Source of the DNA: Caldifarciminota bacterium
Lineage (GTDB): Bacteria; Hydrothermota; Tepidihabitantia; SM23-42
Assembly: GCA_016936155.1 (NCBI GenBank)
Contig: JAFGPO010000048.1
Coordinates: forward strand, 1 to 33,697
Length of the DNA: 33,697 bases
Reading direction: 5' to 3'
Shown: piece by piece, positions 16,262 through 23,436 of the stretch
Position numbering within the stretch: position 1 is the stretch's first letter
Layout of the letters: every line of letters starts with the position of its first letter
Position numbers and translations under genes: made by a program
The notes under the pieces: generated by a model
What the model was told of the DNA's origin: nothing
What the model saw: the letters and a program-made list of their open reading frames with translations, nothing else
Databases searched by the model: none

Positions 16262-16753
16262 ATGAGCTGGTATGCCGCATACACCCGTTGTCACCACGAA
16301 CGCGTGGTGAACAAACTGCTCTCGGAAAAAGGTATCGGAACATTCTTGCCCACGATCATCGTACCGAGCAGGCGCAAAGACCGCAAGATCCTTATTAAAC
16401 GGCCTCTATTCCCCAATTACCTCTTTGTGGAACTCAATGAAACACGGGATATATGGATGAAAATGTTCCGAACACCCGGGATGGTCCATATCTGCGGTAA
16501 TGGACGACCCATGCCGGTCCCTGATGAGGATATCGAATCGATCCGCATTTTTATTAATAGCGACCGTAATCTCTATCCCCTTCCCTACTTGCATGTCGGC
16601 TCCCGCGTCCAGGTCATTGCCGGCCCTCTTACTGGCGCGATCGGGATCCTCACTAAAGAAGACCATAAGAGGAGACGGCTCGTTGTTTCAGTCGAACTAA
16701 TGGGTCAGTCAGTCGCTGCCACCCTGTACGACGACGAAGTAAAACCATACTGA
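16262..16753 (+). CDS. NusG-paralogue transcription antiterminator, RfaH/UpxY type (163 aa)
   Basis: The NGN domain begins MSWYAAYTRCHHERVVNKLLSEKGIGTFLP and continues with KRPLFPNYLFVELNETRDIWMKMFRTPGMV. A C-terminal KOW domain follows (LHVGSRVQVIAGPLTGAIGILTKEDHKRRRLVVSVELMGQSVAATLYDDEVKPY). It lacks the insertion and length of housekeeping NusG and resembles specialised paralogues such as UpxY and LoaP, which bind paused RNA polymerase and carry it through long polysaccharide or biosynthetic operons. Such genes usually lead the operon they control. Here the next feature is a repeat-filled gap and a convergent trpS, so any target is elsewhere. The upstream epimerase may hint at surface polysaccharide. 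Confidence 0.87.
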   Translation: MSWYAAYTRCHHERVVNKLLSEKGIGTFLPTIIVPSRRKDRKILIKRPLFPNYLFVELNETRDIWMKMFRTPGMVHICGNGRPMPVPDEDIESIRIFINSDRNLYPLPYLHVGSRVQVIAGPLTGAIGILTKEDHKRRRLVVSVELMGQSVAATLYDDEVKPY

Positions 16754-16774
16754 TATACGGCAGACAATAAAATT

Positions 16775-17045
16775 CCAAACCCCAAACTACAAACTGCAAA
16801 TTCTACATAATCATATTACGTAATTAGGTAACTGGGTAATTGGGTAATTCAAAAATATTCGTTACTACGTTATTACGTAATTGCGTAATAAAAACAGAAG
16901 TATATCAGAATATCAGCTTATCAGCAGGAAGCACACCAGTGTATCAGATTATCAGATATACATCTGATATTCTGGGTTGCTGATATTCTGCTTACTGCCT
17001 GCGGTTCGCGGTCTTTCGCCTTACGCCCTACGCCTTACGCTTTTT
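16775..17045. repeat. Mosaic of short tandem words, site B
   Basis: This gene-free stretch is built from successive arrays of imperfect 7-8 nt words. CAAAC units with period 7 fill 16775-16803. GTAATTAG, GTAACTGG, GTAATTGG and GTAATT fill 16820-16849. GTTACTAC, GTTATTAC, GTAATTGC and GTAATAAA fill 16861-16892. TATATCAG, AATATCAG and CTTATCAG start at 16901, and the same octamer register can be followed to about 16996 (TGATATTC twice). CGCCTTA, CGCCCTA, CGCCTTA and CGC then run into a T run at 17017-17045. Two perfect 8-bp inverted repeats occur: TTATTACG/CGTAATAA, and TATCAGAT-ATAC-ATCTGATA at 16950-16969. The segment 16989-17012 matches site C in inverse orientation at 22 of 24 positions. 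Confidence 0.8.
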
Positions 17046-17066
17046 GTTAATTCTTTTAGGTGGTTC

Positions 17067-18065
17067 CTAGTGCTTATGGTACTTACTGATCCCGATCCGT
17101 TCGTATACTTCCCTCATGGTCTCGATCGCAATCTTTTTTGCCCGATCATGACCGTTTTTCAGGATATCGTACACGACCGCGGGTTTGCTGCGCAGGTCTT
17201 TTTGTCGTTCCTGGAGCGGCCCGAGTGCCTGAATCATATTCTCAAGCAAAATCTTTTTGCAGTCGATGCACCCGATACCAGCTGCCCGGCACTCGCGTGC
17301 GCAGTATTCGACATCCTTATCCGGCGAGAATCCCTTGTGCATCGTATAGATATTGCAGACAAGCGGATCGCCGGGGTCGGTCCGGCGTTTGCGTTTCGTA
17401 TCAGTCACGGCAGTGGATAATTTCTTCCAGAGTTCCTCCCGCGTCTCGTCCAGGTAAAGGCAGTTGTCGAGACTCTTGCTCATTTTATTCACACCATCCA
17501 GGCCAAGGACCCTGGGGACGTCTCCCAGTTTCGCCTTTGGTTCGGGGAATGTCGGTCCGAACATGCTGTTGAATTTCCTGACGATTTCCCGTGTCAATTC
17601 AAGATGCGGCACCTGGTCATCGCCCACCGGCACGACCTCTGCCTTATACAAAACGATGTCCGCAGCCATTAGCACTGGATAATCGAACAATCCCATGTGC
17701 ACATAATCGGGATTCGCCTGTCGCTTTTCCTTGAATGTCGGCACACGCGACAGCCAGCCGATCGGCGTGATCGTATTCAAAACCCATGCCAGTTCTGTGT
17801 GTTCTGACACGGTCGACTGGACCATTAGAATACTTCTTTCCGGATCGATCCCCGCGGCAAGATAATCGATCGCCGCGTTGAAGATACATTGTTCCATTTC
17901 CTCAGGGTTGAAATGAACGGTCATCGCATGGTAATCGACGATCCCGTAGATGCAGAAGTGGTCGTCCTGCATTGGCAGCCAGTTGCAGATCGCACCAAGG
18001 TAATTGCCGATATGTAATCGGCCGGATGGTTGAATACCGCTGAAAACTCTTTTTTTCTCAGCCAT
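17067..18065 (-). CDS. trpS: Tryptophanyl-tRNA synthetase with iron-sulfur-type Cys motif (332 aa)
   Basis: Class I signatures: GIQPSGRLHIGN (HIGN 18-21) and NKMSKSLDN (KMSKS 194-198). AADIVLYKAEVVPVGDDQVPHLELTREI is the standard TrpRS core. It charges tRNA-Trp. The insertion near the C-terminus carries Cys237, Cys255, Cys259, Cys266 and Cys269. The spacing C-x21-C-x6-C-x2-C closely follows the C-x22-C-x6-C-x2-C motif known to bind a 4Fe-4S cluster in Thermotoga maritima TrpRS, so a cluster is likely here (inference). ATG 18065 lies exactly five bases after a -10 box, predicting a leaderless mRNA. The gene is convergent with the NusG paralogue across repeat site B. Confidence 0.95.
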   Translation of the reverse strand: MAEKKRVFSGIQPSGRLHIGNYLGAICNWLPMQDDHFCIYGIVDYHAMTVHFNPEEMEQCIFNAAIDYLAAGIDPERSILMVQSTVSEHTELAWVLNTITPIGWLSRVPTFKEKRQANPDYVHMGLFDYPVLMAADIVLYKAEVVPVGDDQVPHLELTREIVRKFNSMFGPTFPEPKAKLGDVPRVLGLDGVNKMSKSLDNCLYLDETREELWKKLSTAVTDTKRKRRTDPGDPLVCNIYTMHKGFSPDKDVEYCARECRAAGIGCIDCKKILLENMIQALGPLQERQKDLRSKPAVVYDILKNGHDRAKKIAIETMREVYERIGISKYHKH

Positions 18066-18070
18066 GGGGA

Positions 18071-18098
18071 ACTATAGCCGAATATAGGGAATCGTCAA
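18071..18098 (-). promoter_or_regulatory. Promoter of trpS, leaderless arrangement
   Basis: On the minus strand TTGACG (18093-18098) and TATAGT (18071-18076) are 16 bp apart. Five bases (TCCCC) lead to ATG 18065. No T-box or other leader can fit. Confidence 0.78.
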
Positions 18099-18131
18099 TA
18101 CCGTTATGTAATGATTGTGCTGCAAAGCGTA

Positions 18132-19541
18132 TTAACGCAGAACCTTTACTGCCTTGTACGCCGCAGTCTCGGCGGCATCATGTATTGTTATAACATACAC
18201 CCCGGTTGAGAGGTCCTGTCCTAGCCGTTTGCTTGTAGCACCGCGGTGAGATACTTCCTCGATAAGACGTCCCGCGAGTGTGTAGATTTTGATAACGTAG
18301 CACTTTTGTGGATCCAGCCCCTCGATGTTCCACGACGATAAACTGATCGGGCAGAGAATATGAATAGCGTTGACAGCGATATCGCGATACTCGGAAACTT
18401 CCGACGGACCCCAGAAACGGCGCCGGATCACGTTCCACAGGTGATCGTAACTTCGATCATAGCCCAGGGCCCAGCAGCCAGCACCCTGGATCAGGGAATC
18501 GAGTACCAGGCAGAGTTTTACATCGAGCGATGCTGAATCATCATACCAGCACTGATGCCAGCCACCGGAAGTATACCGGTACCACGGGGTAAGAGAATAA
18601 TCATCCCATATCCGGCCATAGGTGATCGCATCCTGGTACGCATAGTAGTAGATCCGCGCGGTCCCTGATCCAGTCGTATTGCTGCCGATGTCACCGGTTT
18701 CAGTCGGCCAATCGTAGCCGTAGTAGGGCACACCGAGCAGCAGTTTCGCAGTATCCGCTCCATATGCGATATAACTCCCGATGGACCGGGCGCAGCAGTA
18801 CTGACCCCAGAACGAACTTGGTACGCAGGGGGAAACCGGTCCGGCGACCGTCGATCCGCTGTAGTGGAAACCGTATGCCATGATGAACAGTCCATCGCTG
18901 CGATCAGCAAGGTGCGCAACATCGTAACCAGGATACCATTCCGGTACTGCGGGTGCCGCGATGTATACGTCCTTACGGCCATTCGGATGATTCCACATTT
19001 CCTGCGAAAGGTCGTACATGAAAAGACTGAAACTATCGCGGACCGAGCTCGTGACGAACTCGAAATCGATGTTAACACCTTCAACACCGTAGTTAACGAC
19101 GAGCGCGCTCATTGCAGCGATCGCGTTCTGCCGGGCAGCCCCATTGTTCAAAAAAGCCGTGACACTCGAATTACCGAACAAAGTAACGGTCATGTGAACG
19201 ATCACACCCTGGCTGTGTGCTTTGTCGCGGATATTTTCGAACCGGCTCAGGTTCGGAATACCACTCAGATTGCCGGTCGCCGGATCGATATCCACAGAAA
19301 AGTATGCGCAGTGGGTAAGAAGCTCCATTTGAAAATAATTGTAGTACACGGTATCGATCCAGTAAGGGCAATACCCGTAGTAGTCCTTTATCATATTGTC
19401 GGATCGCATGACCAACGGCACATGACCCCGCACCCTCGCTTCGATCGGTGTGTATACTGCCTCCGCGCGATGCGCCTCATGTTCGAGACGATGCATTGAC
19501 ATATAAGAAATGCCAACAAACAACAAACAGAACGCATTCAT
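18132..19541 (-). CDS. Secreted GH18-type glycosidase with C-terminal sorting tail (469 aa)
   Basis: A signal-like N-terminus (MNAFCLLFVGISYMSM) precedes a GH18 barrel with SRFENIRDKAHSQGVIVHMTV, the catalytic strand GVEGVNIDFEF (D159, E161, as in YaaH/chitinase-type enzymes), DGLFIMAYGFHYSGS and KLLLGVPYYGYDWP. The last 75 residues form a small beta domain, ending KIYTLAGRLIEEV... and DLSTGVYVITIHD...YKAVKVLR, which looks like a type IX secretion (type A) sorting domain. It probably hydrolyses or binds GlcNAc-containing glycans or peptidoglycan outside the cell. Its start overlaps the stop of the small membrane protein by ATGA, so it is coupled to it. Two PorV-like proteins in the window fit this export route. 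Confidence 0.87.
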   Translation of the reverse strand: MNAFCLLFVGISYMSMHRLEHEAHRAEAVYTPIEARVRGHVPLVMRSDNMIKDYYGYCPYWIDTVYYNYFQMELLTHCAYFSVDIDPATGNLSGIPNLSRFENIRDKAHSQGVIVHMTVTLFGNSSVTAFLNNGAARQNAIAAMSALVVNYGVEGVNIDFEFVTSSVRDSFSLFMYDLSQEMWNHPNGRKDVYIAAPAVPEWYPGYDVAHLADRSDGLFIMAYGFHYSGSTVAGPVSPCVPSSFWGQYCCARSIGSYIAYGADTAKLLLGVPYYGYDWPTETGDIGSNTTGSGTARIYYYAYQDAITYGRIWDDYSLTPWYRYTSGGWHQCWYDDSASLDVKLCLVLDSLIQGAGCWALGYDRSYDHLWNVIRRRFWGPSEVSEYRDIAVNAIHILCPISLSSWNIEGLDPQKCYVIKIYTLAGRLIEEVSHRGATSKRLGQDLSTGVYVITIHDAAETAAYKAVKVLR

Positions 19542-19840
19542 GGCTGTTTGCTCCGGCGTACACGGTTAATGATGAAAAAAAGTGCCAGCGCGACGATCAA
19601 GATCACGATAATGATGATCATAAAATTGATCGTAACAAAATCCCGCATGTGCCGGTCCCCCGGTTCTGAAAGATCCTCTCGATCAGCAGGAATAACGGAC
19701 GGCTCAATGGCTTCAGCGTCGCTCTTGGTGTCTTCCAACGATGGTGCGACGCTTTCACTGCGTGTCGCGGGGACTTCCTCTACTTGGGCGAACGCGATCA
19801 CGCAGACCATCAAGACCATGCACATTCCAATACCTCTCAT
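19538..19840 (-). CDS. Small exported protein with C-terminal membrane helix (100 aa)
   Basis: Start ATG 19838-19840 is chosen because AAGGAGG lies just upstream; an earlier ATG at 19864 has none. The protein has a signal peptide (MRGIGMCMVLMVCVIAFA), a 50-residue acidic, proline-containing linker (EEVPATRSESVAPSLEDTKSDAE...) and a strong membrane helix near residues 73-91 (INFMIIIIVILIVALALFFII) with a basic tail RVRRSKQP. I recognise no family. Topology would place the linker in the periplasm. It sits 36 bp after the cca stop and its stop overlaps the GH18 start, so the three genes are probably one operon from the cca promoter. Confidence 0.75.
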   Translation of the reverse strand: MRGIGMCMVLMVCVIAFAQVEEVPATRSESVAPSLEDTKSDAEAIEPSVIPADREDLSEPGDRHMRDFVTINFMIIIIVILIVALALFFIINRVRRSKQP

Positions 19841-19876
19841 TGTATTCCTCCTTGCAATAAACAATACACATATCCT

Positions 19877-21226
19877 CTAGAGACGCGTAAAGATCATCCG
19901 TGCGGCTTCCAGTGCTTGTTCTTTGCTTATAAGTTTTCCCTCCAATTGCAGATCGTACAGCTCCTGTAGTATCACCTTGAATTTGGGTCCTGGCTCCAGG
20001 CCCAAAGTAATGAGGTCGTAGCCGGTCACCAAGCGCTCAACCGTTGGTTTCGCGTCATCCGCACGCTTCAGTGCGATCATGCGCTCGTACATCTCCTCAA
20101 GATGCTGCGTCCAGCCGGCAGTTGCATATCCGTCCGCCCACGCGATCATCATGGCACCGAGCCAGTCAGCGCCAAGATCCCGGAAGAAACGCCGTATCGC
20201 CCGATCAGTGAGTTCCTTGCAGGTCCCGAGGAGATGCAGACGCATATGTTCCTTGACAAGCTTCGTCACGATTCCAACATCGTGGCGGGATAGCTTCAAG
20301 CGTTTATAGCCAATTGTTTGCACGATCCGTGCGCCCTTGACATCATGGCCGTAGAAGTGTACTTCGCCTTCTTTCAGCAAAAAAGTATCGGGTTTTGCAA
20401 CATCATGGAAAAGCCCGGCGAGTTTCACCAACGCCGCCTGCTTTGGAGACTGAAAATACCGAGAAAATTCCGGTTCCCACTGCTTGAAGAATCCATGCTC
20501 CATCAAATTTTCCAAAGCCTCGTAGGTGCCGAGTGAATGTGACCAGAGATATGCATCACTGATGATCTTCCCCGCTTCCGGAAACAAACGCTCGAAAAGG
20601 CCGAGGTCATTCATCTTCCGTATCACCATGTAACTTCCCGGTGCGGCAAAGATCCGGAGTATTTCGTAACCGATACGTTCCGCGGCAACACCGCCAAGTT
20701 CAAGATCACGCGCGCACGAATAAAAACTCCGCGTCAGCCGGAACCCGAGCTCAAGCGCAAAACGAAATCCCCTTAGCACACGGAGCGGATCGTCGACAAG
20801 TGATCGTTCCTGGGTCGGCCGCACAATACCCTTGTGCAGGTCCTTCATGCCATTGCAGGGATCAAAGAATTCGCCGGTCGCGCAATCCATCGCCATTGCA
20901 TTGACGGTAAAATCCCGGCGCAGCAAGTCCTGCTCAAGCGACCGGTCATTAAGCCCGATCATGTCGTAGTGGACACGTCCTGTGACAACGCGGGCTTCAT
21001 CCTCCGCTTCGCTGAGGATGACCAATGTTCCCTTGAGTTTCCGCGCGACCGAGCGCGCGAACCGGATACCTGAACCAGACACTGCAAAATCATAATCCTG
21101 AGGTTCAATCCCCAGCAAAAGGTCACGTATCGTGCCACCAACGCAATAGAGTTCACGCCTTTCTCTGAGTCCACACATCGTTTTGATGCGCTGATCATTT
21201 AAAAGCGTGTGGCGGACACGTTCCAT
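19877..21226 (-). CDS. cca: CCA-adding / poly(A) polymerase-family nucleotidyltransferase with HD domain (449 aa)
   Basis: The class II nucleotidyltransferase head has ELYCVGGTIRDLLLG (GG at 30-31), the catalytic DYDFAV (D44, D46), the RRDFTVNAMA motif and DDPLRVLRGFRFALELGF. A C-terminal HD domain follows (LAGLFHDVAKPDTF...). Together these match tRNA nucleotidyltransferases that build or repair the 3' CCA end; bacterial poly(A) polymerases share the head and cannot be fully excluded. Start ATG 21224-21226 is preferred over an in-frame TTG two codons upstream, because a -10 box ends exactly five bases before ATG, predicting a leaderless mRNA. Confidence 0.9.
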   Translation of the reverse strand: MERVRHTLLNDQRIKTMCGLRERRELYCVGGTIRDLLLGIEPQDYDFAVSGSGIRFARSVARKLKGTLVILSEAEDEARVVTGRVHYDMIGLNDRSLEQDLLRRDFTVNAMAMDCATGEFFDPCNGMKDLHKGIVRPTQERSLVDDPLRVLRGFRFALELGFRLTRSFYSCARDLELGGVAAERIGYEILRIFAAPGSYMVIRKMNDLGLFERLFPEAGKIISDAYLWSHSLGTYEALENLMEHGFFKQWEPEFSRYFQSPKQAALVKLAGLFHDVAKPDTFLLKEGEVHFYGHDVKGARIVQTIGYKRLKLSRHDVGIVTKLVKEHMRLHLLGTCKELTDRAIRRFFRDLGADWLGAMMIAWADGYATAGWTQHLEEMYERMIALKRADDAKPTVERLVTGYDLITLGLEPGPKFKVILQELYDLQLEGKLISKEQALEAARMIFTRL

Positions 21227-21231
21227 AGCCA

Positions 21232-21260
21232 ATTCTACACGGTGCTTTAATGCATGTCAA
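21232..21260 (-). promoter_or_regulatory. Promoter of cca, leaderless arrangement
   Basis: On the minus strand TTGACA (21255-21260) and TAGAAT (21232-21237) have a 17-bp spacer. Five bases (TGGCT) follow, then ATG 21226. Confidence 0.75.
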
Positions 21261-21308
21261 TGTTTCGTTGAGTTCCGCAGTACTACTGTAGTAGACCGGA
21301 TAGCCGAC

Positions 21309-22580
21309 CTAGGGCTCAGTACCGTTGCCAGGCACCTCACTGAGCCATGATGGTGCTGAGAACTTTTCTACATACACTTCCTGCTTCAATCTGTCAATGA
21401 GTTGAGTGATCCTTTCCTGTACTTCCTGTCCATAGAGGTAGTTTATTACAAAATCTTTCATCTCCTCGAACGTAAGTACTGTTCCCGGGATCTTTTCCCT
21501 CACGTACACTATATGAAACCCGATCGGCGTTAAAAGCGGCGGACTGAGCTCGCCCTGCTCAAGACCTTCGATGATAGAATCAAGGGGCGGTGTAAGCTGG
21601 TTCATATAGTACTCGCCGATATCGATCTCTGCGGCATTTGAGTAAATCTTTGCCAGACTATCGAAATCCGCTCCTTGCGCCACGAGCTCTCCTAATCGCT
21701 CGCCCAGTTGTTCGTAACGCGTGGTATCCGCGGATGTCACATCGACTTTGATCAATATTTGACGCGCCAGGACCCAGTCGCTGCCTTTATTCAAAACCTC
21801 AACGATGTGGTATCCATAACGGCTGGGGAAGGGCTGGGAAATCGTTCCCGGCTTCAGCTGGAACACAACGCTCTCGAACTCCTCCAGCCGTTCGCCGCGT
21901 CGCATTTTGCCCAGCATGCCGCCTTTGTATTTTGAATTCGGATCTTCCGAGAATTCCTGCGCCATGACCGCAAAATCGCCTCCGGTCATGAGTAAACGGT
22001 ACACCTCGAGCGCGCGTTCGAATCCCCGTTGCAAAGCAGCTTCGCTCGGTCGCACCACGAGAAGGATATGGGCGAGTTTCACCCGCCCCGGGCGCACCGC
22101 GATACTGTCCTTATGCTCCTCGTAGAACTGCCGTACAGCAATCGGGGAGATCACGATATCCGAGAATTTTTTATAGCGCAGGCGTTCCATCACGATCTGG
22201 GTGCGGATGGTCCGCTCATAGTTCACTTTCAAATCCTCAATCGTCAGGCCTTGCTGTTCGAGCGCTTGCAGGAAATCCGCTTCTGAAGGATACATGCGTT
22301 TGACCTCGTCAAGACGCATATCCACCTGCGGTTCAAGCTCCTCGTCCGTGACAACGATCGACTCCTTCTCGGCCTCCCACATGATGAGGCGGTACGATAT
22401 GAGTTCATTCAGAACGTATTCACGCAGGCTGTCCGGGGTCAATCCCATATCCTGGAGCGCGGGATCGCTTGCAAGGAGCACCATGTTCTCAAAAACCTCG
22501 CTTTCCAGGATTACCTCATCGCCCACACAGGCAGCGATCTGCTCGGCGAATGTGGCACACAGGAAAAATATCAGGATCAT
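21309..22580 (-). CDS. SurA-like periplasmic chaperone / peptidyl-prolyl isomerase (423 aa)
   Basis: A very short hydrophobic leader (MILIFFLCATFA) precedes EQIAACVGDEVILESEVFEN, the typical SurA N-terminal start. A SurA-N helical domain follows, then one well-kept parvulin domain at about residues 165-270 (VKLAHILLVVRPSE, GGDFAVMAQEFSEDPNSKYKGGMLG, FPSRYGYHIVEVL). A second, degenerate one lies at about 275-375 (ARQILIKVDV, GADFDSLAKIYSN, TPIGFHIVYVREK). SurA escorts outer-membrane proteins to the BAM machinery, which fits the barrels encoded here. ATG 22580 is 28 bp after the upstream PPIase stop; an in-frame TAA four codons upstream limits the start to this codon. No clear ribosome binding site. 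Confidence 0.9.
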   Translation of the reverse strand: MILIFFLCATFAEQIAACVGDEVILESEVFENMVLLASDPALQDMGLTPDSLREYVLNELISYRLIMWEAEKESIVVTDEELEPQVDMRLDEVKRMYPSEADFLQALEQQGLTIEDLKVNYERTIRTQIVMERLRYKKFSDIVISPIAVRQFYEEHKDSIAVRPGRVKLAHILLVVRPSEAALQRGFERALEVYRLLMTGGDFAVMAQEFSEDPNSKYKGGMLGKMRRGERLEEFESVVFQLKPGTISQPFPSRYGYHIVEVLNKGSDWVLARQILIKVDVTSADTTRYEQLGERLGELVAQGADFDSLAKIYSNAAEIDIGEYYMNQLTPPLDSIIEGLEQGELSPPLLTPIGFHIVYVREKIPGTVLTFEEMKDFVINYLYGQEVQERITQLIDRLKQEVYVEKFSAPSWLSEVPGNGTEP

Positions 22581-22608
22581 ACAGGTCGTTTAATTTCTTG
22601 CGTAATGA

Positions 22609-23436
22609 TCATTCAACAGGCGGCTTTAACGGAGAAAGGTCGATCGTGATCGTGTACTGGGCTTTTAGACTGTCAACGTATTGCGTCAGGAAATCCTGAT
22701 ACCGCTTGGTTATAAGGTAGTTATAGATCTGCCCGCGCAGTTCCCGGGTCAACTCCACGTTCGCTTTTATTTTTTTCTTCTCCACGATCTTCACGATCAG
22801 GAATGTCCCCTGCACGTACGGTATGACATCCGAAAGTTCACCCTGCTCCATAGAAAACACCTTTTCCTCGATCGCGAAGTCACCGATCATACCCCGCTGC
22901 AGCAGCTCGGTCACGACCATGGGATTTTCAGGATTCTCAAGACGGGTGAGTGACCGCTCCTTTGCTAATCGGTAGAAATCCGCGCCTGCTTTAATCTCAT
23001 CCAGCGTCATCTGCGCGGATTCAAAACTCGGAAGTACGATCTGCGCGACTTTCACTGCATAGAGGAATTCTTCTTTATGTTTTTCAAAATATTGCCGGAT
23101 CTCTTCATCCGCCACGGTCGCGTCACCGAACTCGCGCCGGACAAGTTCCATTGCCAGCAGGTTTTTTTCGTATTCGGAAAGGACCATGCTGATCGAATCC
23201 TCTTTGTGGATCTCCTGTCTTTTTGCCTCCAGATAGAGCACTTCCTGATCCGCCCATGTCTCACAGAATTCCTTGATACGTTCCTCGGGCAATTGCCGGT
23301 AGTTTTCTTCAGTGACGTACATATTGAATTCGGCCTTGGTCAACGTCGATCCGTCGACTTTAACAATCACATCCTTGGGTTGCTGGGTACACGAAACAAG
23401 CGCTACGATGATCAATATTAATAGACTATACTTCAC
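22609..23436 (-). CDS. Parvulin-type PPIase lipoprotein (275 aa)
   Basis: The signal sequence ends in a lipobox, LVSC, with the lipidated Cys at residue 16 (MKYSLLILIIVALVSC). QPKDVIVKVDGSTLTKAEF is the usual SurA/PrsA entry. A parvulin core follows (YAVKVAQIVLPSFESAQ, GADFYRLAKERSLTRLENP, MIGDFAIEEKVFSMEQGELSDVIPYVQGTFLIVKIVEKK), shorter than standard. It probably acts as a membrane-anchored folding helper for exported proteins. The start is GTG 23434-23436, overlapping the upstream TAG by one base, with AAGGAGG just before it. It is the middle gene of the three-chaperone operon. Confidence 0.85.
   Translation of the reverse strand: MKYSLLILIIVALVSCTQQPKDVIVKVDGSTLTKAEFNMYVTEENYRQLPEERIKEFCETWADQEVLYLEAKRQEIHKEDSISMVLSEYEKNLLAMELVRREFGDATVADEEIRQYFEKHKEEFLYAVKVAQIVLPSFESAQMTLDEIKAGADFYRLAKERSLTRLENPENPMVVTELLQRGMIGDFAIEEKVFSMEQGELSDVIPYVQGTFLIVKIVEKKKIKANVELTRELRGQIYNYLITKRYQDFLTQYVDSLKAQYTITIDLSPLKPPVE

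Noticed and set aside
16950-16969. Perfect 8-bp hairpin TATCAGAT/ATCTGATA as a terminator
   Set aside because: It is AT-rich with no following T run on either strand, and is better explained as part of the TATCAG word array.
16820-17045. The regular repeats as a CRISPR array
   Set aside because: Units are 7-8 nt, imperfect, without spacers, and no cas gene is present.
18864-19499. Open frame of 211 codons on the plus strand
   Set aside because: It lies opposite the GH18 gene and shows no family pattern, ribosome binding site or promoter.
21280-21300. TACTAC/GTAGTA inverted repeat after the SurA-like gene as a terminator
   Set aside because: The loop is too small, the stem weak, and there is no T run.
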